This document shows positions 15,500-24,300 of a stretch of 37,211 nucleotides of DNA, in pieces; within the stretch, counting starts at the first letter, position 1; every line of letters starts with the position of its first letter. A program made the position numbers and the translations under genes. Below the pieces are notes generated by a model that saw only the letters and a list, made by a program, of their open reading frames with translations, searched no databases and was not told the origin of the DNA. The stretch is from NCBI GenBank assembly GCA_017409005.1, contig JAFQTP010000002.1:441286-478496 (forward strand). The letters are read 5' to 3'. The DNA comes from Clostridia bacterium. Its GTDB lineage: Bacteria > Bacillota > Clostridia > Christensenellales > UBA1242.

Positions 15500-15985
15500 A
15501 TGAAAGCTATAGAAGTTAAAAAACAATTAGTGGAAGAAATTAAAGAAAATTTCCAAAATTCCGCTAGCGTTATCTTTGTTGATTACAAAGGCATTAGCGT
15601 TGCTGAAGATACAAAACTTCGTAAAGAATGCACTGAGAACGGTGTTACTTATAAAGTTTATAAAAACCGTTTAATAGTTAGAGCATTAAACGAACTTGGA
15701 ATTAACAATTTCGACCCAAAAATGTTTGAAGGAACAACCAGTGTTGCTTTTGCAAAAGACGAAGTTACAGCTGCAAGAATTTTCTGCAACACAATTTCAG
15801 ACATTAAAAAAATGGAAATCAAATTTGGCTATGTTAATGGCGAATTAGCAGATGCTAAACAAGTTGAAGCACTTTCAAAAATTCCTACAAAAGAAGTTTT
15901 GGTGGCTATGTTACTTGGTGTTTTACAAGGACCTGTTTCAAGCCTTGCACGTGCTTTAAATGAAATTGCTAAAAAAGGCGAATAA
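15500..15985 (+). CDS. rplJ: 50S ribosomal protein L10
   Basis: L10 anchors the L7/L12 dimers to the ribosome as the base of the stalk. The 161-aa protein starts at the ATG at 15500, preceded by AAGGAGG (15487-15493); the open frame continues upstream but only through leader RNA. Family blocks are visible: VKKQLVEEIKENFQNSASVI, DYKGISVAEDTKLRKE, VYKNRLIVRAL and the C-terminal L12-binding helix LLGVLQGPVSSLARALNEIAK. It is followed after 30 bp by rplL. Expression is expected to be controlled by the L10 leader and attenuator upstream. Confidence 0.97.
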   Translation: MKAIEVKKQLVEEIKENFQNSASVIFVDYKGISVAEDTKLRKECTENGVTYKVYKNRLIVRALNELGINNFDPKMFEGTTSVAFAKDEVTAARIFCNTISDIKKMEIKFGYVNGELADAKQVEALSKIPTKEVLVAMLLGVLQGPVSSLARALNEIAKKGE

Positions 15986-16015
15986 TAATTAATTTTATAT
16001 CGGAGGATAATTAAA

Positions 16016-16390
16016 ATGGCAAATTTAGAAAATTTAGTTGAAGAAATCAAAAAGTTAACTGTTATGGAAGTTAACGAATTAGTTAAAAAATTAGAAGAAG
16101 AATTCGGCGTTAGTGCTGCTGCTCAAATGGTTGCTGGCCCTGCTGCTGGTGCTGCTGCTGGCGCTGCTGCTGAAGAAAAATCTGAATTCACAGTAGTATT
16201 AAAAGAAGTTGGAGCTAACAAACTAGCTGTTATTAAAGCTGTTAAAGAAGCTACAGGTTTAGGCCTTGGCGAAGCTAAAGCTTTAGTTGATGGCGCTCCT
16301 GCAACAATTAAAGAAAACGTTCCTGCTGAAGAAGCTAAAGCTATGGAAGCTAAACTTAAAGAAGCTGGCGCTACTGTTGAACTTAAATAA
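16016..16390 (+). CDS. rplL: 50S ribosomal protein L7/L12
   Basis: L7/L12 is the multicopy stalk protein that recruits translational GTPases. The 124-aa length is standard. The N-terminal dimerisation domain (about 1-36) is followed by an Ala/Gly-rich hinge (about 40-53) and the C-terminal factor-binding domain, with [20 protein letters not shown] and [22 protein letters not shown] ribosome binding site precedes the ATG. It is the last gene of a two-gene operon with rplJ; the rpoB gene that normally follows is absent here, showing a break in the usual order. Confidence 0.98.
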   Translation: MANLENLVEEIKKLTVMEVNELVKKLEEEFGVSAAAQMVAGPAAGAAAGAAAEEKSEFTVVLKEVGANKLAVIKAVKEATGLGLGEAKALVDGAPATIKENVPAEEAKAMEAKLKEAGATVELK

Positions 16391-16438
16391 TTAAACTTAG
16401 TTGCATTTAGTAAATTATTTAATTTAATGTGTGATAAT

Positions 16439-16468
16439 AAAAAAGAACGAGTTAATCGTTCTTTTTTT
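16439..16468 (+). terminator. terminator of rplJ-rplL
   Basis: Stem 16439-16450 with 16456-16467, core GAACGA/TCGTTC, loop of 5 nt and a T tract. The core is the same as in the rplA terminator. Confidence 0.92.
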
Positions 16469-16490
16469 GTTTTTTTATGTAATAACACTA

Positions 16491-16517
16491 ACAAAAAACA
16501 GCCATAAATGGCTGTTT
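16491..16517 (-). terminator. terminator of rplI
   Basis: The inverted repeat 16496-16505 with 16508-16517 (AAACAGCCAT/ATGGCTGTTT) is followed, on the minus strand, by a T-rich run. It stands 10 bases beyond the rplI stop. Confidence 0.85.
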
Positions 16518-16526
16518 AATTTATTT

Positions 16527-16967
16527 TTATAATGGTTTAACTTCAACATTAATTGTTGCAGTAACGCTTGGGTGTAGTTTAATTTTAACTGTGTATAATC
16601 CCAATCCTTTAACTGGGGCAAAATCAATTTTCTTTTTATCAATGCCATATCCCATTTCAGCAAGCTTATCGGCAATTTCTTTATTAGAAACACTGCCAAA
16701 TGTTTTACCATTTTCTCCGCATTTAATTGTTAAAACAAGGTTTAAATTATCTAATTTAGTTTTTAATGCTTTTGCTTCGTCTAGCATAACTTGTTGTTTA
16801 TGTGCTTCGCTTGCTTTTTCTTGGTTGTTTAGGTTTAAGTTTGTAGCATTTGCAGGTTTAGCTAGTTTGTTGGGGATTAAATAGTTTGCACCATATCCGT
16901 CGGCAACATTAACAACATCACCTTTTTTACCAGAGCCTTTAACATCTTTTAATAAAATTACTTTCAT
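16527..16967 (-). CDS. rplI: 50S ribosomal protein L9
   Basis: L9 binds domain V of 23S rRNA near L1 and affects reading-frame maintenance. The 146-aa protein starts [20 protein letters not shown], followed by the signature [16 protein letters not shown], a long charged connecting helix (about 41-76) and the C-terminal rRNA-binding domain ([28 protein letters not shown]). It is on the minus strand, facing the rplJ-rplL operon. In most Firmicutes rplI is found near dnaB/rpsR instead, so its position here is another sign of local rearrangement. The start has a GGGAG site about 10 bases upstream. Confidence 0.97.
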   Translation of the reverse strand: MKVILLKDVKGSGKKGDVVNVADGYGANYLIPNKLAKPANATNLNLNNQEKASEAHKQQVMLDEAKALKTKLDNLNLVLTIKCGENGKTFGSVSNKEIADKLAEMGYGIDKKKIDFAPVKGLGLYTVKIKLHPSVTATINVEVKPL

Positions 16968-17002
16968 GTTTTAAATACTCCCTTTAATTTTATGTTAATA
17001 AA

Positions 17003-17031
17003 AGTTTAATGTAATTGCATAAAATTGTCAA
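17003..17031 (-). promoter_or_regulatory. promoter of rplI
   Basis: On the minus strand, TTGACA (17031-17026) and TAAACT (17008-17003) are 17 bp apart, about 35 bp before the rplI start. Confidence 0.85.
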
Positions 17032-17099
17032 TTTAAATATGTTTTAAAACCTTTAATTTTAGCCAAACTACAAATAAAGTTAATATAGAGGTTAAAATT

Positions 17100-17432
17100 A
17101 TGGATTTAAAGTGTAAAAAATTAGATTGCGTTTATAACGATAAATTTAGTTGTAGTGCAAAAGGCATAACGGTTAAGCACAACTTAAATTGTGCAACATA
17201 CGAAAAAAATAAAAACCTTACGCCCGAACAACAGCAAAATGTTAGTCGAACAATGTTTGAAAATGCGCCCGAATATCATGCATTTAGGCATAACAAAGAT
17301 GTAAATATTAAGTGCGAGGCAAAACAGTGTTTGTTTAATGAGTGTGGAAATTGTTGTAGTAACGGAATAACTGTTCAGCGCAGTAACTACAAAGCTTATT
17401 GTGCAACGGCAATAAAAGAAAATAAAAAATAA
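17100..17432 (+). CDS. double DUF1540-type cysteine-rich protein
   Basis: The 110-aa protein holds two copies of a short Cys-rich module. The first is LKCKKLDCVYNDKFSCSAKG with a later Cys in NCATYE; the second is IKCEAKQCLFNECGNCCSNG with Cys in YCATA. The Cys spacing and the following (G)ITV strand match DUF1540, a small presumed metal-binding domain common in clostridia and spore-forming Firmicutes. The two modules are joined by a 40-residue charged linker. There is no signal peptide. It stands alone between rplI (divergent) and the 208-aa gene, with a GAGG ribosome binding site and its own terminator. The physiological role of the family is unknown. Confidence 0.82.
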   Translation: MDLKCKKLDCVYNDKFSCSAKGITVKHNLNCATYEKNKNLTPEQQQNVSRTMFENAPEYHAFRHNKDVNIKCEAKQCLFNECGNCCSNGITVQRSNYKAYCATAIKENKK

Positions 17433-17465
17433 TTAAATTTATTATTGAAAATATGTGCATAAATT

Positions 17466-17492
17466 AAAAAGAGTAGGTTTCTACTCTTTTTT
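17466..17492 (+). terminator. rho-independent terminator
   Basis: An 11-bp stem AAAAAGAGTAG/CTACTCTTTTT (17466-17476 with 17481-17491), 4-nt loop, T tract. Confidence 0.92.
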
Positions 17493-17538
17493 CCTTTTTT
17501 AAGCCTTAAAATTATTAAAACTTTTTTAAATTTGGGGG

Positions 17539-17567
17539 TTGAAAATGCAAATAAAGTTTGTTATACT
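17539..17567 (+). promoter_or_regulatory. promoter of the 208-aa gene
   Basis: TTGAAA (17539-17544) and TATACT (17562-17567) are 17 bp apart with a TGT extended -10. Confidence 0.87.
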
Positions 17568-17611
17568 AAATTAGTAAAAATTAATAAAGTAAAGGGAAGG
17601 AGGAAATTACT

Positions 17612-18238
17612 ATGAAATTATTAGATGTATTCAAAAAAAGACAACAAGAAAGAGTAGGTTCCGCCTCTCTCAAACACTTGGTAGAAGATGTTAAACTTCA
17701 AATAGAAAACAACACTTTAGTTCCAAATAAACAAATTGTTAAACTAATGAAAAAAGCAGGTGTTCAACCAGAAAATTATATTGCAGTTTACAAACAAGTA
17801 ATTGGGCTAACTTTGGGTGTTCAAGCAATTGATAATGCCTATGAGCGTTTTCAATTTGACCCAGACAAAGCTCGTAAAGTATTCTTGCCACAAAAAGAAA
17901 TGGTTACAATTTGCGGAGCAAAAACAATGGCTGGTCAAGATTCAGTTGTTCATCAAACTGTTATTGAACCATCAAGAAAACTTATTGAATATGTTTTCTA
18001 CAAAGGTAAAGGTTTAAAACTTGAAGGCGAAGTTAAAAACGATGCTTACTATGCTGAATGTGCTAACCAAAACTTATCAGATTTTACTGTTGCTTGCAAG
18101 GTTATTGGTGGATTAAAAACCCTAACTATTGGCGATGCTGAATATCCTGTTACAGATATTGTTAAAAATGCTGCAATAGCAGGACTTATGAATCAAGCAA
18201 CATTTGTTGCCGATGCTCAAAAAGGAATGAAGAAATAA
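17612..18238 (+). CDS. 208-aa protein of unknown function
   Basis: I do not recognise this protein. It has an excellent promoter and an AAGGAGG ribosome binding site (17597-17603), so it is probably well expressed. The N-terminal half is helical and charged (KKRQQERVGSASLKHLVEDV); the middle holds IGLTLGVQAIDNAYERFQFD and VTICGAKTMAGQDSVVHQTV; three Cys (about 100, 150 and 162) are spread out. No signal peptide or clear membrane helix is seen, but the segment VCKVIGGLKTLTIGDAEYPV may form a beta sheet. It converges on the zinc metallopeptidase genes, sharing a strong bidirectional terminator. I cannot suggest a function. Confidence 0.78.
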   Translation: MKLLDVFKKRQQERVGSASLKHLVEDVKLQIENNTLVPNKQIVKLMKKAGVQPENYIAVYKQVIGLTLGVQAIDNAYERFQFDPDKARKVFLPQKEMVTICGAKTMAGQDSVVHQTVIEPSRKLIEYVFYKGKGLKLEGEVKNDAYYAECANQNLSDFTVACKVIGGLKTLTIGDAEYPVTDIVKNAAIAGLMNQATFVADAQKGMKK

Positions 18239-18252
18239 CAAATTATAAATAC

Positions 18253-18292
18253 AAAACAAAAAACACATCACTCTTGATGTGTTTTTTGTTTT
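18253..18292. terminator. long bidirectional terminator
   Basis: An 18-bp perfect stem (18253-18270 with 18275-18292), core ACACATCA/TGATGTGT, has a CTCT loop and A/T runs on both sides. It separates the convergent 208-aa gene and the metallopeptidase pair. Confidence 0.95.
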
Positions 18293-18310
18293 CTATGTTC
18301 TTATAATATA

Positions 18311-19042
18311 TTAATCGTCGCGCTTAGCGTGCATTAGGAACACTAAAATAAATCTTACTAAGTTTAAAATGCTGTTTAGTAACGATGCCACATATGTTAA
18401 TGCTGCAGCACTTAAAACTTTCTTTGCTCCTTGAGTTTCTTCTGAAGTTAAAATTTCGGTTTGTTCTAAAAGTTGAAGAGCTCGGTTACTTGCATTATAT
18501 TCGCATGGAAGTGTAATTAAATCGAAAATTGCGGCTAAGCCAAACATTGCTACGCCACTCCATAAAAATATATTTCCAAAAACTGTGCCAGGAATAACTG
18601 CAAAGTTGCACAGTAATCCAATTAAAACAAGTGGCCAAAGGGCAGTAGAACTAAAGTTTACAATTGGTATAATAAAAGATCTAAGTTTAATAGGTAAATA
18701 GTCGTTTTTATATTGTAAAGCGTGTCCAACTTCGTGTGCTGCAACTCCTAAAGCGGCAATGCTTGTAGATTCGTAGTTAGAAGCACTTAGTGCAACAACT
18801 TGTTTTTTGTGGTCGTAATAATCGGTTAAGTGTCCGTTAATTTTAATAACTTCAACATTTTTTAAATCGGCGCAGTCTAAAAGCAACCTAGCCATTTCGC
18901 AGGCACGCATTCCCTTTTGGCTTGCAACCCTCGAAAATTTATTATAAGTGGAACTAACTTTGCTTTGTGCATATGCAGCCAAAATAATGGCAGGCAAAAG
19001 TATAATTCCCATTATGTAATATTCCCAATAAAGATCAAACAT
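18311..19042 (-). CDS. YugP-type neutral zinc metallopeptidase, membrane-bound (copy 2)
   Basis: The 243-aa protein carries the metallopeptidase motif HEVGH in AAHEVGHALQYKNDYLPI and the family region QKGMRACEMARLLLDCADL, VEVIKINGHLTDYYDHKKQV and LSASNYES. Hydrophobic segments lie near residues 10-26, 115-140, 148-178 and 208-233, so it is an integral membrane protein. This matches the YugP/Zn_peptidase_2 family (PF04298), whose substrate is not known. It is the second gene of a tandem pair; its AGGAG ribosome binding site overlaps the stop of copy 1, suggesting translational coupling. The motif HExxH is intact. The end of the protein is basic (HAKRDD). Confidence 0.88.
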   Translation of the reverse strand: MFDLYWEYYIMGIILLPAIILAAYAQSKVSSTYNKFSRVASQKGMRACEMARLLLDCADLKNVEVIKINGHLTDYYDHKKQVVALSASNYESTSIAALGVAAHEVGHALQYKNDYLPIKLRSFIIPIVNFSSTALWPLVLIGLLCNFAVIPGTVFGNIFLWSGVAMFGLAAIFDLITLPCEYNASNRALQLLEQTEILTSEETQGAKKVLSAAALTYVASLLNSILNLVRFILVFLMHAKRDD

Positions 19043-19051
19043 ATTTATCTC

Positions 19052-19759
19052 CTATTTTTTTGAAAATATGCGGTTTAGTTTATTTCCAAAAATAATAATT
19101 CCATCAAATAACGAAGCAATGTAGGTTTGAGCAGCAATGTTAAGAAGTTTTTTTGCATTTCTAACTTCTGAAGGCGACAAGTAGTGATATTCTTTTAAAT
19201 ACCAAAGGGCACGTTTACTAGCATCATATTCTACTGGAATTGTAATAATTTTATCTAATAGGTTAAATGCAAAAATGCCAACGGATGTCCAAAGCAGTGT
19301 GGTGGCAATTGCCATATCAAAAAACAAAACAATAAGTCCGGCAATTAAAACAGGAACAAAAAACTTTTTGGTAAATCTGTTAATTTTGCTCCAGATTGTA
19401 GATAGCCCAAACATTGGGTCATTTTTAGAATGTTGAAGTGCGTGGCCAAGTTCGTGTGCAACAATTGTAAGTGATGCTAAACTTGCCGAATTGCAAACTG
19501 CACGGCTCATAATTAACATTCGTTTATTATATGCATAGGCATCAATTAATTCGCCATCGGCAACACCCAACTGAATGTTAAGGTCAAGTTGCTCAGCTGC
19601 AATTTGAGCAAACTGTCCACCAGTTAAGTTCGATTGGTTTCCAACGTTCAAATATTTTCTGTAAACTTTTTTAATTCTGTCGCGGCTAGATAAAACAATT
19701 GTAAGTAACACAATTAAAACAACAGCCACACCAATAATTATTTTTAGCTCGGTGCTCAT
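19052..19759 (-). CDS. YugP-type neutral zinc metallopeptidase, membrane-bound (copy 1)
   Basis: This 235-aa protein is a diverged paralogue of the next gene. It has HELGH in AHELGHALQHSKND, an N-terminal membrane anchor (about 7-24), LTGGQFAQIAAEQLDLNIQL in place of the copy 2 segment, and the shared C-terminal segment IPVEYDASKRALWYLKE. Further hydrophobic segments lie at about 133-170 and 205-222. It belongs to the same YugP/Zn_peptidase_2 family. The two genes are 9 bp apart and co-transcribed from the promoter at 19836-19808. Similar length and layout with about one-third visible identity suggest an old duplication, perhaps acting as a hetero-complex; that is inference. Confidence 0.88.
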   Translation of the reverse strand: MSTELKIIIGVAVVLIVLLTIVLSSRDRIKKVYRKYLNVGNQSNLTGGQFAQIAAEQLDLNIQLGVADGELIDAYAYNKRMLIMSRAVCNSASLASLTIVAHELGHALQHSKNDPMFGLSTIWSKINRFTKKFFVPVLIAGLIVLFFDMAIATTLLWTSVGIFAFNLLDKIITIPVEYDASKRALWYLKEYHYLSPSEVRNAKKLLNIAAQTYIASLFDGIIIFGNKLNRIFSKK

Positions 19760-19807
19760 AAATAAATCCTCTTTTGCAAAAATTTGTAAGTAATTCTTAC
19801 ACTATTT

Positions 19808-19836
19808 ATTATACGGCAAACACTTTAATTTAACAA
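19808..19836 (-). promoter_or_regulatory. promoter of the metallopeptidase pair
   Basis: On the minus strand, TTGTTA (19836-19831) and TATAAT (19813-19808) are 17 bp apart. It sits 12 bp past the stop of the 326-aa gene, with no terminator between, so read-through from that gene is possible. Confidence 0.82.
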
Positions 19837-19848
19837 CAAATTATTTAA

Positions 19849-20829
19849 CTAATTTATTTGATGTTGTGTTAAACTAACTTCTTCAATTTCGGCAATTTTG
19901 TTATCAACTAAATAAAAATTAAAATTTCTAGGTTCGTCGCCTAAAATTGTGTAATTAAAAACATCGCTTTTCAAATAATAGCAATTGTAATAAATTTCGT
20001 TAAAATGTTTAAAAAATTGTTTAAGTTTATCTGGGCTGGAATGTAAAAGTTTCTCATTTAAAAATGTTGTTGCCAAATTAAAATTATCTTCTTTAACAGC
20101 TTCTAAAAACGAATAGGGAATAAGGTTTGCTTCAAGCACTTTGTTTTCGCTTTCTAAAAAAACATTAAATGTTTCTAGTTCTAATGTTTTTAAATTTAAC
20201 TTAAACACCTTGCCGGTTAAAAGGGTGTTGTGTAAATTTTTCAAACATTTAATTTCGTCGCCAACTTTTTCAAGCTTAATAAATAAATCGCAAATAATAG
20301 GTGCGTTGGTTGTTTGGTTAAATGCAAGCAAAAAAGTTTCGTTTTGTTCGGCTTCGGCGGTAATTAAAATAAGGTTGCCAATTTCTTTTGTTTGTAAATT
20401 TTTAAGCATTCCTTGTTTGGTTGTAAACAAATTTTTGTCGCCATTAAACACACTTATAGTTGAAACATAGTCAAGCATGGCAAGCACATTGTTTGCTCCA
20501 ACTTTTTTATTATATATGCTTGCGTTGTTTAGCATGGGCGAACTTTTAAATTTTAAAATAACGTCGTAATTATTGTTAGGGAATGGAACAATTTTAATGT
20601 TGTTTGAACTACATGTTAAAGTTTCGTTTTCATATTCAAGCTTAAACGATATAGGAATAAATATGTTGTTGTTCTCACAAATAGGCTCGCTACTGACAAT
20701 AAGTGTAGAGTTAAAGACAATAACGTCAATATAAAACTGGTTTTTATTATCAATTAATCCTATTTGCTCGCCGTTAATAAAAACATTGCATAGGGTTTCC
20801 GAATAAAAATGTAGGCTATATTCTCGCAT
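19849..20829 (-). CDS. 326-aa protein of unknown function, beta-rich
   Basis: I do not recognise this protein. The ATG (20829-20827) follows an AAGGTGG ribosome binding site. The sequence is rich in Asn, Phe, Ile and Thr with many short alternating hydrophobic strands, suggesting an extended beta-sheet protein; the first 80 residues (FYSETLCNVFINGEQIGLID and later ISFKLEYENETLTC) look like a beta-sandwich. It has seven Cys with no clear metal motif. No signal peptide or lipobox is visible, so it should be cytoplasmic despite the surface-like composition. Its end is 12 bp from the metallopeptidase promoter. No terminator is seen after it. Confidence 0.7.
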   Translation of the reverse strand: MREYSLHFYSETLCNVFINGEQIGLIDNKNQFYIDVIVFNSTLIVSSEPICENNNIFIPISFKLEYENETLTCSSNNIKIVPFPNNNYDVILKFKSSPMLNNASIYNKKVGANNVLAMLDYVSTISVFNGDKNLFTTKQGMLKNLQTKEIGNLILITAEAEQNETFLLAFNQTTNAPIICDLFIKLEKVGDEIKCLKNLHNTLLTGKVFKLNLKTLELETFNVFLESENKVLEANLIPYSFLEAVKEDNFNLATTFLNEKLLHSSPDKLKQFFKHFNEIYYNCYYLKSDVFNYTILGDEPRNFNFYLVDNKIAEIEEVSLTQHQIN

Positions 20830-20953
20830 AAATTTCCACCTTAAAAATTTTTATATTTTATGCTAATAACTTACAAATTTATTCATTTATTTTAGGTCTA
20901 AGTTTTATTTTAATCGTTAACACTTTTATTAAGTTTTGTGGAGAATTATTGTA

Positions 20954-21253
20954 ATGTTAAAAAACAAAAAAGTTGTTAAGAGTTTGGTTTTTAGTAGGTG
21001 TGTTTTTAAGTTTAACCCAAATAGTAAAATTATTAAATTTTATAAAAAGCCAGATGGTATTTTATCTGACGAAGATATAAACGCTCTTGTTATTGGACTT
21101 CTTAACTTAATTAAAAATAATGCAATTAAAAAAGTTGAAATAACCTATAAGCAGCAAGTTAAGTATTATCAGGATTTGCTTAGTTTAAATTTAAACCGAG
21201 TTATAAAACTAGAACGCGAATTAAAAAAGTTAAAAGGAAAACAATTTAGTTAA
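20954..21253 (+). CDS. 99-aa protein of unknown function, C-terminal coiled coil
   Basis: I do not recognise this protein. I prefer the ATG at 20954, with GTGGAG about 10 bases upstream, over the TTG at 20936 that precedes that site. The product is strongly basic; residues 1-35 have a short beta segment (SLVFSRCVFKFNPNSKIIKF), 38-60 a helix with DEDINALVIGLLNLIKNN, and 68-97 a Leu-heptad helix (LLSLNLNRVIKLERELKKLK) likely to form a coiled coil. It sits just before addB and its stop codon abuts the addB promoter. Basic charge and position make a role near DNA conceivable, but nothing proves it. Confidence 0.68.
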   Translation: MLKNKKVVKSLVFSRCVFKFNPNSKIIKFYKKPDGILSDEDINALVIGLLNLIKNNAIKKVEITYKQQVKYYQDLLSLNLNRVIKLERELKKLKGKQFS

Positions 21254-21282
21254 TTGTATGTAAATGCTTTATTTGATATAAT
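21254..21282 (+). promoter_or_regulatory. promoter of addB-addA
   Basis: TTGTAT (21254-21259) and TATAAT (21277-21282) are 17 bp apart with a TGA extended -10. The -35 begins at the base after the preceding stop codon. Confidence 0.8.
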
Positions 21283-21315
21283 AAACTATAAGTATTAAAT
21301 AAGGTGTTTTAAAGT

Positions 21316-24300
21316 TTGTTAAATTTATACTATAGTAAAACTGTTAATGGTTGCAGTGAAAAAATGTTTAATAGTTTAAAGCAAAATCGTGGCAAGGGTG
21401 TTAATCAAATAATTTTTACACCCGACCGCATGACTTTGCAAATTGAAGAAGAATTGTTTGATGTTTTAGGCGAACAGTGTTTTTTTGATGTTGATGTAAC
21501 AACTTTAACACGTTTTACAAATAAAATAATTTCTAACAACAACATTTGTTTTAAGGTGCTAACAAAACCAGTTTGTGTGGCACTTATAAAAAAAATATTA
21601 AACGAAAATAAAAACGATTTACAAACCATGAAAAAAGCAATTAGCTTTAATGGTTTTGCATCAACTTTGTTTGATACCATTAGCATGTTTAAAAGTTGCA
21701 ACGTTACTCCGGAGCAACTTGAATACACAACAAAAAACAAAAATCTAAATTTAAAACTATCCGATTTAAAATTAGTGTATAAAAAATATGAAGACTTTTT
21801 ACAAAACGAATATACCGATAGTTTTAATAAACTTAATTTGCTAGTTAATTTAATTAAAGGTTGCAACTTTAAAAATACCCACTTCTATTTTGTTGGGTTT
21901 TCAGATTTTACTCCGCAAATGTATAATGTAATTTGTGAACTTATTAAAAATTCGGCAAGTGTTAATGTTGCATGTGCAGTTAGTTTTATTGACGAACTTA
22001 ACAACAAAAACATTTATTTAAATAATGTTTACCTATCACTTTTAGATTTGTGTAATGTTTATGGTTTTTCCTATAACAAAATTTATTGTAGGTCGGTTTT
22101 ACAACCAGAATTTAATGTTGTGTCGAACAACTTGTTCGCATTAAAACCAGTTGTTTCAAATTTAGAATCTAAAAACATTGAACTTTATAAATTTAACAAT
22201 GCTTTAGACGAAGCAACTTTTGCCATTAAAAAAATGCAATGGCTAATTATTAACGAAGGTTATAGTTATAATGATTTTGTTATTATAACTTCAAACCTTT
22301 CAGATTATAAAAGTAAACTCGAATATTTGTTTCTAGAAAACAATATTCCATATTTCTTCGACGAAAGCGAGCCAATTTCTAATTCGGTGGTTTTGCGTTT
22401 TTATTTTGATTTATTCGAGTTAATTAACGGAAACTTTAACAAGCGTGATTTGTTAAACTTTTTGCGTGCTTACTCAAGCATTAATGAACAACTTTTAAAT
22501 AGTTTTGATAACATGGTAGAAAAATCTGGTTACAACTATTTTGGTTTGTTAAAACCAATTAAGCACCTTTACACGCAAGAATTAGAACCTGTTTATTTAG
22601 AACTTAATAAATTTGTTAAATTAATTAAAGATTTATCTGAAACCAAAAACTTTGGAATGGTTCTTAGTGTTATAACTAATTTTGCAAACGAGTTTGGTTT
22701 TAATAATTACATAAACACTTTAAGTGAAACATACAAACAAAAAAATAATGTGCTAGAGTATAACAAATTAAACAATGTTGTAAACAAAGTTAACAAAGGT
22801 TTTGGCGAACTAGAGCAAGTTTTATGTTCTTACGAAACAGACCTTCCAGATGTGTTTAGCATTATTAAAGCATATTTCGAAAACATAACGGTTGTAATGC
22901 CGCCAATACTATCGGATAGTGTTTTGGTAACCGACATTATTAAAGGCGAACTTCCAAACAAAAAGTATGCGTTGTTTTTAGGTTGTCAAGAGGGCAAAAT
23001 GCCAGCTGTTCAAAACGATTTAGGCTTAATTACCGACCAAGATATTAATTTACTATCGGAATCGTTCAAACTAAATCCAACAGTTAATCAAATTAACAAA
23101 CGTAATAAGTTTAAAGTTTTCGAAAGCTTTTTAAAATTTAATAAAATTTGTGTTGGTTATGTTGCAGTTACGGCTAGTGGCGAAAAAATTATGCCTAGCG
23201 AGGTTATTAATAATTTGCAAATGCTGTTTCCAAATTTAAAAGTGGTTAACGGAAGTGTTCTTCAACATGGCTATCAAACCGAATTTACTAACAACTACTT
23301 TTTGTTTAACAACACAAATCCAAATTTTGCAAAAAGCAATTTAATTGAAAACTTAAAACTTCAACAAACCGATAATTCGGCAGTTTTACTTTCAAATTCG
23401 TCTAGCCTATATTCGGCGTTAGAGGAAAGTGTAGAAAATGTTAAAACTTTTGTAGATAATTTAACTTTTGTTAACAATGTGCCTAATTTAACCACGCCTA
23501 ATTTGTTTTTAACTAAAGGTGATGTTAGTGTTAGTGAAATTGAAAGTTATTATGCTTGCCCATTTAAACACTTTGTAAGTTATGGGTTAAAACTTGCCGA
23601 GCAAGAAACTTCCGAAATTAAAGCAAACGAATATGGTAACATTTTGCACGAGTATGTTAAAGAAATTGTTCCTTATATTAGGCGTAATCAAGATTTATCT
23701 AATCTACCTGAATTTTCGATTAACACACTAGACCAAATTTTAACTAAAAAACAATACGAACATTTAGTTTTAAGCCCTACAAACAAAAACGACATTAAAA
23801 GTCTGCAAAAAGAAATTTTTAGAATAAACGAAGCATTAATTAGGTTAAACAATTCTTCAAGCCTAAATCCGTTATGGTTAGAACATGGATTTAAAGGTTT
23901 TGAAGTTGGCAATGCTGATGTAAAAATTGGGTTAAAGGGTGTAATTGACAGAGTTGATTTTGCCGACGATTCGTTTACTATAATCGACTATAAAACTGGT
24001 GGAACCGAATTTAAAGATTTTAGCGATATTGCAAGCGGTAAAAAACTGCAACTTATAATTTATGCCTACATAGTATCTAAAAAAACAGGCAAAACGCCAA
24101 TTGGCACATTTTACATGCCTCTTAAAAACGAATATTCTAAAGTTTCGGGCGAAGAGTTATATAAACTTAAGGGTGTTGTTTCAAATAATATTGCCGATAT
24201 TTTGCAAATTGATAAAAATTTATCGGAACCAAATGTTTCAAGTTTAGTTCTTAACCTAAAAACAAAAAAAGATGGCGGAATAACAGGTAAAATTCTAGTG

